From Actinocatenispora sera (GTDB lineage: Bacteria; Actinomycetota; Actinomycetes; Mycobacteriales; Micromonosporaceae), in the NCBI RefSeq assembly GCF_018324685.1, contig NZ_AP023354.1:3596001-3660000 (forward strand): a stretch of DNA of 64,000 bases, given 5' to 3'. Shown piece after piece: positions 1 to 8,255 of the stretch. The notes beneath the pieces were generated by a model. It was given only the letters and a program-made list of their open reading frames with translations, was not told where the DNA came from and did not search any database. The stretch's first letter is position 1. Every line of letters starts with the position of its first letter. The position numbers were made by a program, and so were the translations under genes.

Positions 1-1
1 G

Positions 2-421
2 CTCGCCGAGTGGCAGGCGGAACTGCACCGGCTGATGCCGGCCGACCTGGCCCGCGGCGCCCGGGTGACCGGCGACGGCAGCTCGCCCGGCGCCGTGGTC
101 GACGGCAGGGACGGCAGCGACTGGACCGCGCCCGGGCCGGACACCGGCACGCTCACCCTCACCCTGCCCGCCGCCACCAGGATCGAGCGGGTGGTGCTGG
201 CCGAGGACCTCCGGCACGGCCAGCAGCTGGTGCGGGCGGTACTGGAGGAACCCGACGGCGCAGGCGGCTGGTCCGCGGTCGCCACCGTCGGCACGGTCGG
301 CGCGCGGCGCATCGTCGTACTCGACCGGCCGATCGACACCGACGCGATACGGCTGCGCGTCCTCGGCTCCCGGGCCGCCGTGCACCTGCACCGGATCAGC
401 CTGTACTGCGCCGAATCCTGA
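2..421 (+). CDS. C-terminal part of a glycosidase with an F5/8 type C-like domain (partial)
   Basis: The reading frame is open from the left edge of the window to TGA at 419-421, so only about 139 C-terminal residues are seen. The fragment has the pattern of a discoidin/F5-8C carbohydrate-binding beta-sandwich: an A-R-V-T-G-D-G-S-S start, V-V-D-G-R-D-G-S-D-W-T-A (the usual 'DG..dT.W.a'), and a C-terminal R-L-R-V-L-G strand. The preceding residues LAEWQAELHRLMPADL resemble the linker that joins the GH29 alpha-L-fucosidase barrel to such a domain, so an exo-glycosidase acting on fucosides is the likeliest full-length product. The catalytic part is outside the window, so the enzyme class is an inference; any F5/8C-bearing glycosidase would fit. 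Confidence 0.5.
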   Translation, partial: LAEWQAELHRLMPADLARGARVTGDGSSPGAVVDGRDGSDWTAPGPDTGTLTLTLPAATRIERVVLAEDLRHGQQLVRAVLEEPDGAGGWSAVATVGTVGARRIVVLDRPIDTDAIRLRVLGSRAAVHLHRISLYCAES

Positions 422-601
422 CCTTCGTCCACCATGGACAGCACGGCGAACGGCGTGGCCCGGCACGAGCGGCGGTGAGTCCAGCACCCGCTGCGTGGCC
501 GCGTCGCACCAGGGGTACCGGCGGCGTCGACACGGCCGCTGGCAGCTAGCTTGAGTTTTAACCTTGGTGGGCGGTGTGGGGCACCCTGGTTGATCATGGA
601 A

Positions 602-659
602 GCAGCCCTTGGTTGATCATTCCTCTTGCGACAGTAGGAAGATCAACAGCAAGGGCTGC
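602..659 (+). promoter_or_regulatory. Hairpin that sequesters the transposase ribosome binding site
   Basis: GCAGCCCTT (602-610) pairs with AAGGGCTGC (651-659), and the inner TTGATC (613-618) pairs with GATCAA (641-646). The right arm contains the AAGGG that serves as Shine-Dalgarno for the GTG at 661. A transcript entering from outside the element would fold this stem and hide the site, a known protection of IS transposases from impinging transcription. TGGTTGATCAT also occurs twice as a direct repeat (587-597 and 610-620). Confidence 0.55.
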
Positions 660-660
660 G

Positions 661-2130
661 GTGATCAGTGTGCCTCAACCATATCGTCGGGTCGTCGGCG
701 GGCAGTTGAGCCGGTTCCGGCGGGACTTTTATGCGTGTTTGACGTCCCGGGCCGATGGCCTGTTCGAGGCGTGTGACGCCTTGTTGTGTGTCGATGGGCC
801 GGTGCGGTCGTTGCCGGAGTTGTCGCTGGCCGGAGTCCACCGCCGTGGTCACGGTGGTCTGTATGGCGCGCTGGCGGCTGGCCGTATCGACTCCGATCGG
901 TTGCGGCAAGCGATGTTGGGGTGCACGTTGCCGCGGGCGGGTGATGGGCGGATCGTGCTGGCGGTGGACGTGACGTGTTGGTTGCGGCCCGAGGCACATA
1001 CCAGTCCCGGCCGGATGATGTGTCATACCTACGGTCGTGGCAAGGATCAGCACATCGGGGTGCCGGGCTGGCCGTGGTCGGTGGTGGTGGCGTTGGAGAC
1101 CGGACGGTCGTCATGGACCGCGCCGTTGGACGCGGTCCGGTTGGCTCCGGGTGAGGACGCGGCGGCCGTGACCGCTTACCAGCTACGGCGGGTCGTGACC
1201 GGCCTGATCGAGGCAGGGCATTGGGATGCCGGTGATCCGGAGATCCTGATCGTGGCCGACGCCGGCTACGACGGTCCCCGCCTGTCGTTCGTGCTGGCCG
1301 ATCTGCCGGTGCGGGTGCTGGTGCGGATGCGTTCCGACCGGGTCCTACGCCGAGCGGCTCTGTCTGATCGTCGGCATACGGTGGGCCGGCCGTGCCGGCA
1401 CGGCAGCGAGTTCGTGTTCGGCCAGACGGCAACCTGGGGCGAGCCCGATGTCCAGATCTCCACCGACACCAGGCATTACGGGCCGGCGCGTATCCGTGCT
1501 TGGGACCGTCTGCATCCGCGGTTGACGCACCGCACCGCCTGGGCCGCGCATACCGGCGATCTGCCGGTGCTGGAAGGCACCGTCATCCGCCTCGACGTCG
1601 AGAGGCTGCCCTCGGGCGCGATCCCGAAACCGGTGTGGCTGTGGCATTCGGCCACCGACCTGGACCCTGGGCAGGTCGACCTGGCATGGCAGGCGTTCCT
1701 GCGCCGCTTCGACATCGAGCACACCTTCCGCATGCTCAAACAGACCCTGGGCTGGACCTGCCCGAAACTACGCGACCCGGCCGCGGCCGAACGCTGGACA
1801 TGGCTGGTGCTGGCCGCCTACACCCAACTACGCCTCGCACGAAACGTCGCGGCGGACCTGCGTCGGCCGTGGGAGAAACCCCTCCCGCCACAGCGGGTGA
1901 CCCCGGCACGCCTCCGGCGAGGGTTTCGATACCTGCACCCGCGGCTGCCTCCTCTAGCGGCTGCGCCGAAACTCTGCCGGCCCGGGCCAGGACGCCCAGC
2001 CGGGCACCCCAACCAACGGCCAGCCGCCCGCCATGACGTGCACACGGCGTCCAGACCGGACCGACCCAAACCGCATCGCCACAAACCTAAGAAGCCGTCG
2101 GCCACGCCACGACCCCGACGAACAGGTTAA
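661..2130 (+). CDS. IS701-like DDE transposase
   Basis: This 489-residue protein should cut and join the ends of the surrounding insertion sequence. The DDE triad is visible as AVDVTCW (first Asp), IVADAGYD (second Asp) and FDIEHTFRMLK (Glu, in the Y/F-x2-E-x3-R-x2-K type box). The C-terminus is rich in Arg/Lys/Pro/His. I chose GTG at 661 because it follows AAGGG at 5-nt spacing and gives the N-terminus VISVPQPYRRVV; an ATG at 574 is in frame but would place the regulatory hairpin inside the coding region. There is no frameshift or internal stop, so the gene looks functional. G+C is slightly lower than in neighbouring genes, as expected of a mobile gene. Confidence 0.9.
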   Translation: MISVPQPYRRVVGGQLSRFRRDFYACLTSRADGLFEACDALLCVDGPVRSLPELSLAGVHRRGHGGLYGALAAGRIDSDRLRQAMLGCTLPRAGDGRIVLAVDVTCWLRPEAHTSPGRMMCHTYGRGKDQHIGVPGWPWSVVVALETGRSSWTAPLDAVRLAPGEDAAAVTAYQLRRVVTGLIEAGHWDAGDPEILIVADAGYDGPRLSFVLADLPVRVLVRMRSDRVLRRAALSDRRHTVGRPCRHGSEFVFGQTATWGEPDVQISTDTRHYGPARIRAWDRLHPRLTHRTAWAAHTGDLPVLEGTVIRLDVERLPSGAIPKPVWLWHSATDLDPGQVDLAWQAFLRRFDIEHTFRMLKQTLGWTCPKLRDPAAAERWTWLVLAAYTQLRLARNVAADLRRPWEKPLPPQRVTPARLRRGFRYLHPRLPPLAAAPKLCRPGPGRPAGHPNQRPAARHDVHTASRPDRPKPHRHKPKKPSATPRPRRTG

Positions 2131-2142
2131 AACTCAAGCTAG

Positions 2143-2304
2143 GGTCTGTTTCGCAAGTCCCGCGTGCCGGCTGCGGCGGCCCCGTTTGCCCGCTCGCGGC
2201 GTTGTCGCACAGCCCGTGTGCAAGCCCGGCACACGAACTGCCCTCCGCCTTGCGAGCAGACAAACGGCACTCGCCTCGCTCGGCCGGGGACTCCGAAACA
2301 GACC
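2143..2304. mobile_element. 162-bp foldback MITE flanked by CTAG
   Basis: The element starts GGTCTGTTTCGCAAGTCCC and ends with GGGGACTCCGAAACAGACC, an imperfect terminal inverted repeat of about 19 bp with the outer 11 bp perfect. CTAG lies on both sides (2139-2142 and 2305-2308). It is almost wholly palindromic: 2184-2197 pairs with 2252-2265 (12 of 14), and CGTGTGC at 2215-2221 pairs with 2229-2235 at the centre. It encodes no protein, so it must be moved in trans. The right CTAG contains the stop codon of the convergent ltrA gene. A solitary copy of its right end is found at 13043-13065. Confidence 0.75.
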
Positions 2305-3432
2305 CTAGCCGGCCTGCTCTGCGGCGGCGAGTTCGGCCTTGCGGACGCGGCGGTGCTCGATCGCGTTGAGGGCGGCGAGCGCGGCGGCGAGCAGTACCAG
2401 CGCGGCGAGCGCGGGCAGGAACGGCGCGATCGGCAGCAGCGCCAGTACCACCCCGGCGGCGGCGAGCCGGGTCGTCGACACGAGCCGGAACATCTGCCAG
2501 CGGGTGTAGCCGAACGTGGCGAGATACAGCGCGGCGCCGCCGTACAGCAGTCCGGTCACCGCCCAGTTCAGGTGCTCGCCGGGGTGGGCGACCGCCTCCC
2601 GCATACCGACGGCCGCCGCGATGATGGCGCCGACGAACGACAGGTGCGCGTACGACAGCACGTGCCGGGCGACGTCGTTCTGCACCTGCGCGGTGGCCAT
2701 CGAGAACCGCATCGCGTCCTGCGCGTACTGGAAGTAGACCCACCACAACCCGCAACTGAGCGCGAACGCGGCGGCCACCGCCCCCAGCACGCCGGCCGAC
2801 AGCTCGTGCTCGGCGGCCGCCGGCGCGCCGATCGCGACCACCGACTCGCCCAGCGCGATCAGGACCAGCAGCCCGAACCGCTCGGTCAGGTGCGGCGCGT
2901 CGAAGTGCAGCGCGCGCAGCCGGGCGCGGGTGAGCGTCGGCGCGGCCAGGTCGATCACCGCGGCGATCGCCCACAGCGCGAGCCGGGCCGGACCGTCCAG
3001 CGCTCCGCCGATCACCAGCAGCGGACCGGAGACCACCGCCGCGATCAGGAACGGCGGGTTGGATCTCCGGCCGCGACCGGCGAACGCGATGCCGGCCAGC
3101 AGCAACCGGCCGACCCAGTACGAGGTGGCGAACAGCAGGCCGCGCTCGCCGTACGCCGCCGGTACCGCAAGCGCCATGAACAGGCCGGTCAGCCCCACCG
3201 CGAACAGCGCCAGCCGGTACCTGATCGGGCCCAGATCGCGCAGGTTCGCCTGCATCGACGCGCCCACCCAGGTCCAGTACAGGGGGACGAACACGGTCAG
3301 GGCGCGCAGCACGCCGAACCACGAATGGTGTTCGTGCACCAGCTCCGAGACCTCGGTGATGGCGAACACGAACACCAGATCGAAGAACAGTTCGGCCCAG
3401 CTGACCCGCTTTTCGGGTTGTGCTTCGGTCAC
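2305..3432 (-). CDS. Low temperature requirement protein A (LtrA) family membrane protein
   Basis: This is a polytopic membrane protein of 375 residues, near the usual family length. It begins with the LtrA signature KRVSWAELFFDLVFVFAITE, followed by about ten hydrophobic segments and a short Arg/Ala-rich cytoplasmic tail. LtrA was named for a Listeria mutant unable to grow in the cold; its biochemical role is not established. GTG at 3430-3432 is preceded at 6 nt by TAGGTT (3439-3444), a leaderless arrangement. The stop codon is formed by the CTAG that borders the adjacent MITE, so the last residues may differ from the ancestral end. The gene stands alone and converges on the MITE/IS pair. 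Confidence 0.85.
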   Translation of the reverse strand: MTEAQPEKRVSWAELFFDLVFVFAITEVSELVHEHHSWFGVLRALTVFVPLYWTWVGASMQANLRDLGPIRYRLALFAVGLTGLFMALAVPAAYGERGLLFATSYWVGRLLLAGIAFAGRGRRSNPPFLIAAVVSGPLLVIGGALDGPARLALWAIAAVIDLAAPTLTRARLRALHFDAPHLTERFGLLVLIALGESVVAIGAPAAAEHELSAGVLGAVAAAFALSCGLWWVYFQYAQDAMRFSMATAQVQNDVARHVLSYAHLSFVGAIIAAAVGMREAVAHPGEHLNWAVTGLLYGGAALYLATFGYTRWQMFRLVSTTRLAAAGVVLALLPIAPFLPALAALVLLAAALAALNAIEHRRVRKAELAAAEQAG

Positions 3433-3473
3433 GCGGACAACCTACCGACCCCGGCCCAGCTGCCATGCCGTCG

Positions 3474-4565
3474 TCACTCGCCGTGCCGGTCGGCGCCGTT
3501 TCGCGGTTTCCTGTCGCCTTCCGCTCCGTCGGCGGTACGGCCGGTCCCACCGCCGCCGACCGCCGCCCCGGGCACGCCGGCTTCGGTGGCCGTCTCGGCT
3601 TCGGTGGCCGCGCCGGCCTCGTCGGGATCGGCCGCGGCCGCGAGCAGCCGGGTGCCGAGGTCGCGGACCAGCTCGCGCAGTTCGGCCGGCCGGTCGACGG
3701 TGAACGGCGCGTCCAACCCGGCGAGTACGGCGGGGAGCCAGTCCAGCCGCTCGGCGCGCAGCTCGACCCGTACCCAACCGTCATCGGCCGGGTGCAGGAC
3801 CGCGAGCGAGGCGGGCAACCGGGTACGGATCCGCTCGACCGGCGCGCGCACCCGCAGCGACACCCGGTACCGCCAGGGCGTGCGGGCGAGCGTGGCCGTC
3901 ACGTGAGCGGCCGGATCGAACGCGTCCGGAACCTCGAACCGGCCGGGCAGCACCCGGGGTGCGTCGATCCGGTCCAGCCGGAACGTGCGCAGCGCGCCGC
4001 TGGCCGAGTCCGGCCCGGTCAGGTACCACCGGCCGCCGAGCGCGACGATCCCGTACGGCTGGACGGTGCGCCGGCCGGTCCGGCCGTCGCGTGCGGTGTA
4101 GCCGATCTCGACCGGCTGCCGGTCCCGGGCCGCAGCCGCGAGCACCAGCAGCACCTCGGTCCCGGGTGGCGTCGCGGTGGGTGGCGGGGCGAGGTCCGCG
4201 GTGTCGCGCAGGGCGGCGAGCCGGTCGGCGAGCTGCGCCGGCAGGACCCGGTGCAGCTTGGCCGCGGCGCTCTCGGCGGCCGGCGCGGCGGCGTGCCGGC
4301 CGGTGAGCAGGCCCAGCAGTACGGCGAGCGCCTCGTCGTCGGTGAACATCAGCGGCGGCAGCCGGTACCCCGGCGACAACCGGTACCCGCCGTAGCGGCC
4401 GCGGATGGACCGGACCGGGATGCCGAGGTCGACCAGGTGCGCCGCATAGCGGCGGACGGTGCGCTCGTCGACGCCGAGGCGCGTAGCCAGCTCGCGGACG
4501 GTACGGGTGCCGCCGGCCTGCAGGATCTCCAGCAGCGCGAGCACGCGTGCCGTCGGTCGGGTCAC
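3474..4565 (-). CDS. YafY-type transcriptional regulator with HTH and WYL domains
   Basis: The 363-residue protein has an N-terminal winged helix (TRPTARVLALLEILQAGG, then LATRLGVDERTVRRYAAHL) and the YGGYRL turn typical of this group. A WYL domain (VEIGYTARDG...GRWYLTG) and a WCX-like C-terminus follow. WYL regulators usually bind small molecules or nucleic acid and act as repressors or activators. GTG at 4563-4565 follows GGAGG at 4-nt spacing, which fixes the start. The last 45 residues are low-complexity Ala/Glu/Thr/Gly. It is divergent from the VOC gene with 81 bp between the starts, so it most likely controls that gene. Confidence 0.85.
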   Translation of the reverse strand: MTRPTARVLALLEILQAGGTRTVRELATRLGVDERTVRRYAAHLVDLGIPVRSIRGRYGGYRLSPGYRLPPLMFTDDEALAVLLGLLTGRHAAAPAAESAAAKLHRVLPAQLADRLAALRDTADLAPPPTATPPGTEVLLVLAAAARDRQPVEIGYTARDGRTGRRTVQPYGIVALGGRWYLTGPDSASGALRTFRLDRIDAPRVLPGRFEVPDAFDPAAHVTATLARTPWRYRVSLRVRAPVERIRTRLPASLAVLHPADDGWVRVELRAERLDWLPAVLAGLDAPFTVDRPAELRELVRDLGTRLLAAAADPDEAGAATEAETATEAGVPGAAVGGGGTGRTADGAEGDRKPRNGADRHGE

Positions 4566-4646
4566 ACCGCCTCCAATACCGGGCGGAAGCTGTCCGGTAT
4601 CGATCCTAGCCTTCCTGCCAGCGCAAACACGAGAGGGAGCAGCACC

Positions 4647-5045
4647 ATGAACCTGGTTTCGATCCGGATCATCACCGCCGACATGGCCCGGCTGGTCGCG
4701 TTCTACGAACTGGTCACCGGCGTGGCCGCCGACTGGGCCACCTCGGACTTCGCCGAACTGCGTACCGCGGCGGGGACCCTTGCCCTCGGCAGTACCCGCA
4801 CGGTGCCGCTGTTCGCCCCGGGGTCCGCCGAACCGGCGGCGAACCGTACGGCGATCGTCGAGTTCCTGGTCGACGACGTGGACGCGCAGTACCGCCGGCT
4901 CGCGGGCGTGTTGACCGACGTGGTGGCCGAGCCGACCACGATGCCGTGGGGCAACCGGTCGCTGCTGTTTCGTGACCCCGACGGCAACCTGGTCAACCTC
5001 TTCACCCCGGTCACCGAGCAGGCCATCGCCCGGTTTTCCCGCTGA
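4647..5045 (+). CDS. VOC family (glyoxalase/bleomycin resistance-like) protein
   Basis: The 132-residue protein has the beta-alpha-beta-beta-beta layout of a vicinal-oxygen-chelate fold. Start MNLVSIRIITADMARLVAFY and the C-terminal block SLLFRDPDGNLVNLF are the two hallmark strands. Metal-binding Glu/His positions are only partly conserved, so a dioxygenase, glyoxalase or binding-protein role cannot be distinguished. ATG follows GAGAGGGA at good spacing. It is divergent from the WYL regulator and probably under its control. Confidence 0.8.
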   Translation: MNLVSIRIITADMARLVAFYELVTGVAADWATSDFAELRTAAGTLALGSTRTVPLFAPGSAEPAANRTAIVEFLVDDVDAQYRRLAGVLTDVVAEPTTMPWGNRSLLFRDPDGNLVNLFTPVTEQAIARFSR

Positions 5046-5062
5046 TCGCACCCGCGCCGCGG

Positions 5063-5145
5063 TTCGGCATACGTTTGCCGAAAGGGGGCATCGGGCGAAA
5101 TAACGTTTGCCCAATTGTTCGCCTCGTTCTCGGCATACGTTTTCC
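5063..5145 (+). promoter_or_regulatory. Three spaced ACGTTT repeats upstream of ppdK
   Basis: The 307-bp gap between the VOC gene and ppdK is A/T-richer than its surroundings and holds TTCGGCATACGTTTGCC (5063-5079), AATAACGTTTGCCC (5099-5112) and CTCGGCATACGTTTTCC (5129-5145). The ACGTTT cores are 32 and 35 bp apart, about three helical turns, as expected of a multi-site regulator. The rest of the gap, up to the ppdK ribosome binding site, shows no gene. Confidence 0.4.
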
Positions 5146-5352
5146 CATTTCTTGATCGCTTTTCGAGGCGTCGCCGCGTGCGCGTTCGTGCGCGGACAAA
5201 CGAGATCCCGCACCAGGTGGATCAGTGGTTGGCCGGCCGACGTGCAAAGTGTCACGATGGCATTCAGAAGTCGGGTGAACATTCGTTAACCTGCGGGCAG
5301 ACACATCCACTTCAGGCGCGGCGACGGCTGCGACCTTGCGAGAGGGGCCGGC

Positions 5353-8049
5353 GTGACGAAGTACGTGTACGACTTCGCCGAGGGCAACAAGGACCTCAAG
5401 GACCTGCTGGGCGGCAAGGGCGCGAACCTGGCCGAGATGACCAACATCGGGTTGCCGGTGCCACCCGGGTTCACCATCACCACCGAGGCCTGCCGGGCCT
5501 ACCTGGTCGACGGCGCCGAGCCGGACGGGTTGCGCGCCGAGGTCGCCGACCACCTGGCCAGGCTGGAGGCGGGCATCGGCCGCCGGCTCGGCGACCCGGC
5601 CGACCCGCTGCTGGTGTCGGTGCGGTCCGGCGCGAAGTTCTCCATGCCGGGAATGATGGAGACGGTGCTCAATGTGGGGCTCAACGACGAATCGGTGCAC
5701 GGCCTGGCCGCCCAATCCGGCAGCGAACGGTTCGCCTGGGATTCCTACCGGCGCCTGATCCAGATGTTCGGCAAGATCGTGCTGGGCATCGATCCGGAGC
5801 GTTTCGACGACGCGCTGGAGGACAAGAAGCGCGCCCGCGGTTCCGATTCCGACCTGGATCTGACCACCGACGATTTCCGTACCCTGGTGACCGCATACAA
5901 AAAGATCGTGCGAGACGCGACCGGCCGTGACTTTCCGCAGGATCCCGCCGAACAAATGAGTCAGGCGGTTCGTGCGGTGTTCGACTCCTGGAACGCCGAA
6001 CGTGCCATTCTGTACCGCCGGCAGGAGCGCATCCCGGCCGACCTCGGTACCGCGGTCAACATCGTCGCGATGGTGTTCGGAAACCTCGGCATGGACTCCG
6101 GTACCGGCGTCGCGTTCACCCGGGATCCGGCGTCCGGCGCGCAGGGCATCTACGGCGACTACCTGCAGAACGCGCAGGGCGAGGACGTGGTGGCCGGCAT
6201 CCGCAACACCGTGCCGCTGCAACAGCTCGCCGAGATCGACCGCGCGTCCTACGACCAGCTGCTCGAGATCATGGCCACGCTCGAACGGCACTACCGCGAC
6301 CTGTGCGACATCGAGTTCACCATCGAACGCGGCAAGCTGTGGATGCTGCAGACCCGGGTCGGCAAGCGCACCGCCGCCGCCGCGTACGTGATCGCCAACC
6401 AGCTCGTCGACGAGGGCATGATCGACCTGGACGAGGCGGTACGCCGGGTCAACGGCGCCCAGCTCGCCCAGCTGATGTTCCCCCGCTTCGACACCGAGGC
6501 GAAGAAGGAACGCATCGCGCGCGGCATGAACGCCTCGCCCGGCGCCGCCGTCGGCAAGGTCGTGTTCGACTCGTACACCGCGGTGAAGTGGTCCCGGTCG
6601 GGGGAGAAGGTCATCCTGGTCCGGCGTGAGACCAACCCGGACGACCTGAACGGCATGATCGCCGCCGAGGGCATCCTGACCAGCCGCGGCGGCAAGACCT
6701 CGCACGCCGCGGTGGTGGCCCGCGGGATGGGCAAGACCTGCGTGTGCGGCGCCGAGGAGCTCGACGTCGACACCAAGGGCCGCCGGCTGACCACCCGGGA
6801 CGGCCTGGTCGTCGAGGAGGGCGACGTGCTGTCCATCGACGGCTCGAACGGCATGGTCTACCGCGGCGAGGTGCCGGTGGTGTCCTCCCCGGTGGTCGAG
6901 TACTTCGAGGGCCGGCAGGAGACGACCGCCGTCGAGTCCGACGTACTGGTCAAGGCGGTGCACCGGATCATGACCCGGGCCGACGAGGTGCGCTGCCTGG
7001 GCGTGCGCGCCAACGCCGACACCCCCGAGGACGCCGCCCGGGCCCGCCGGTTCGGGGCGCAGGGCGTCGGGTTGTGCCGGACCGAGCACATGTTCCTCGG
7101 GGACCGCCGGCAGCACGTCGAGCGGCTGATCCTGGCCGACACCGAGACCGAACGCGAGTCCGCGCTCGCGGCGCTGCTGCCGCTGCAGCGCGAGGACTTC
7201 GTGGGCATCTTCACCGCGATGAACGGGCTGCCGGTCACGGTGCGGCTGCTCGACCCGCCGCTGCACGAGTTCCTGCCCGACATCACCGAGCTGTCGGTAC
7301 GGGTCGCGCTCGCCGAGGCCCGCGGCGACGCCAACGAGAACGACCTGCGGCTGCTCCAGGCGGTACACAAGCTGCACGAGCAGAACCCGATGTTGGGGCT
7401 GCGCGGGGTGCGGTTGGGCCTGGTCATCCCCGGCCTGTTCACCATGCAGGTACGGGCGATCGCCGAGGCCGCCGCGCAGTGCCGGGCAGCCGGCGGCAAC
7501 CCACACGCGGAGATCATGATCCCGCTGGTCGGTACGGTGCAGGAGCTGGAGATCATCCGGGCGGAGGCCGAGGAGGTGCTGGCCGAGGTGTCCCGCGAGT
7601 CCGGCGCGGACCTGCACTGCCTGATCGGCACCATGATCGAGCTGCCGCGCGCCGCGCTGACCGCCGGGCAGATCGCCGGCGCCGCCGAGTTCTTCTCCTT
7701 CGGTACCAACGATCTGACCCAGACGGTGTGGGGCTTCTCCCGGGACGACGTGGAGGCGGCGTTCTTCTCCGCCTACCTGGAGAAGGGCATCTTCGGGGTG
7801 TCGCCGTTCGAGACGCTCGACACCGACGGCGTCGGCCGGCTGGTCCGGCTGGCCACCGAGGAGGGCCGCGCCGCCCGGCCGGAGCTGAAGGTCGGCGTCT
7901 GCGGCGAGCACGGCGGCGACCCCGACTCGGTGCACTTCTTCCACCAGGTCGGGCTGGACTACGTGTCCTGCTCGCCGTTCCGGGTACCGGTGGCGCGGCT
8001 GGAAGCCGGCCGCGCCGCGCTGCAGAGCAGCGACTCCGACACCCGCTGA
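5353..8049 (+). CDS. ppdK: Pyruvate, phosphate dikinase
   Basis: The enzyme interconverts pyruvate + ATP + phosphate and phosphoenolpyruvate + AMP + diphosphate in the cytoplasm, giving a PEP-forming step from pyruvate. The 898-residue length is that of the bacterial family. Order of domains: N-terminal ATP-grasp (KYVYDFAEGNKDLKDLLGGK), the swivelling phosphohistidine domain (TSRGGKTSHAAVVARGMG, phospho-acceptor His451), and the PEP-binding barrel (GTNDLTQ, then VGVCGEHGGD with catalytic Cys850). GTG at 5353 follows GAGAGGGG. It is transcribed alone and ends at a strong hairpin. The DNA is of typical local composition, with no sign of damage. Confidence 0.97.
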   Translation: MTKYVYDFAEGNKDLKDLLGGKGANLAEMTNIGLPVPPGFTITTEACRAYLVDGAEPDGLRAEVADHLARLEAGIGRRLGDPADPLLVSVRSGAKFSMPGMMETVLNVGLNDESVHGLAAQSGSERFAWDSYRRLIQMFGKIVLGIDPERFDDALEDKKRARGSDSDLDLTTDDFRTLVTAYKKIVRDATGRDFPQDPAEQMSQAVRAVFDSWNAERAILYRRQERIPADLGTAVNIVAMVFGNLGMDSGTGVAFTRDPASGAQGIYGDYLQNAQGEDVVAGIRNTVPLQQLAEIDRASYDQLLEIMATLERHYRDLCDIEFTIERGKLWMLQTRVGKRTAAAAYVIANQLVDEGMIDLDEAVRRVNGAQLAQLMFPRFDTEAKKERIARGMNASPGAAVGKVVFDSYTAVKWSRSGEKVILVRRETNPDDLNGMIAAEGILTSRGGKTSHAAVVARGMGKTCVCGAEELDVDTKGRRLTTRDGLVVEEGDVLSIDGSNGMVYRGEVPVVSSPVVEYFEGRQETTAVESDVLVKAVHRIMTRADEVRCLGVRANADTPEDAARARRFGAQGVGLCRTEHMFLGDRRQHVERLILADTETERESALAALLPLQREDFVGIFTAMNGLPVTVRLLDPPLHEFLPDITELSVRVALAEARGDANENDLRLLQAVHKLHEQNPMLGLRGVRLGLVIPGLFTMQVRAIAEAAAQCRAAGGNPHAEIMIPLVGTVQELEIIRAEAEEVLAEVSRESGADLHCLIGTMIELPRAALTAGQIAGAAEFFSFGTNDLTQTVWGFSRDDVEAAFFSAYLEKGIFGVSPFETLDTDGVGRLVRLATEEGRAARPELKVGVCGEHGGDPDSVHFFHQVGLDYVSCSPFRVPVARLEAGRAALQSSDSDTR

Positions 8050-8089
8050 CCCGAGCCGGGTTTCCGAACCCGGCGGAACGCGCTCTGCC

Positions 8090-8127
8090 CGACGAACCGG
8101 GCGCCACCCACGGCGCCCGGTTCGTCG
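8090..8127 (+). terminator. Strong hairpin after ppdK
   Basis: A perfect 16-bp stem (8090-8105 with 8112-8127) closes a 6-nt loop 40 bp after the ppdK stop. No T-run follows, as is usual for actinomycete terminators. A smaller stem (CCGGGTT...AACCCGG, about 8057-8072) precedes it. Confidence 0.7.
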
Positions 8128-8255
8128 CCCGTTCGCCGTACCCGCTCGACGAGCGAATCCGCGGGTCAGCCGGCAGAATGAGGCGTTATGTCTAGCAGGC
8201 GCGAGCAGAGCGCGGCCGACTCGAACGGCTCGGGCGCGGTTCGAGGGCGGGCACG

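Larger units (their letters stand above)
550..2138 (+). mobile_element. IS701-family-like insertion sequence (1589 bp)
   Basis: The ends are a perfect 15-bp inverted repeat, CTTGAGTTTTAACCT at 550-564 and its complement at 2124-2138. It is flanked by 4-bp direct repeats CTAG at 546-549 and 2139-2142. A 4-bp YTAR target duplication is characteristic of the IS701 family, and the single transposase inside is of the DDE type with an E-H-T-F-R-M-L-K box. The stop codon of the transposase (TAA, 2128-2130) lies inside the right inverted repeat. Both ends and the reading frame are intact, so the element could still be active. On the right it abuts a MITE that shares the middle CTAG. Confidence 0.85.
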
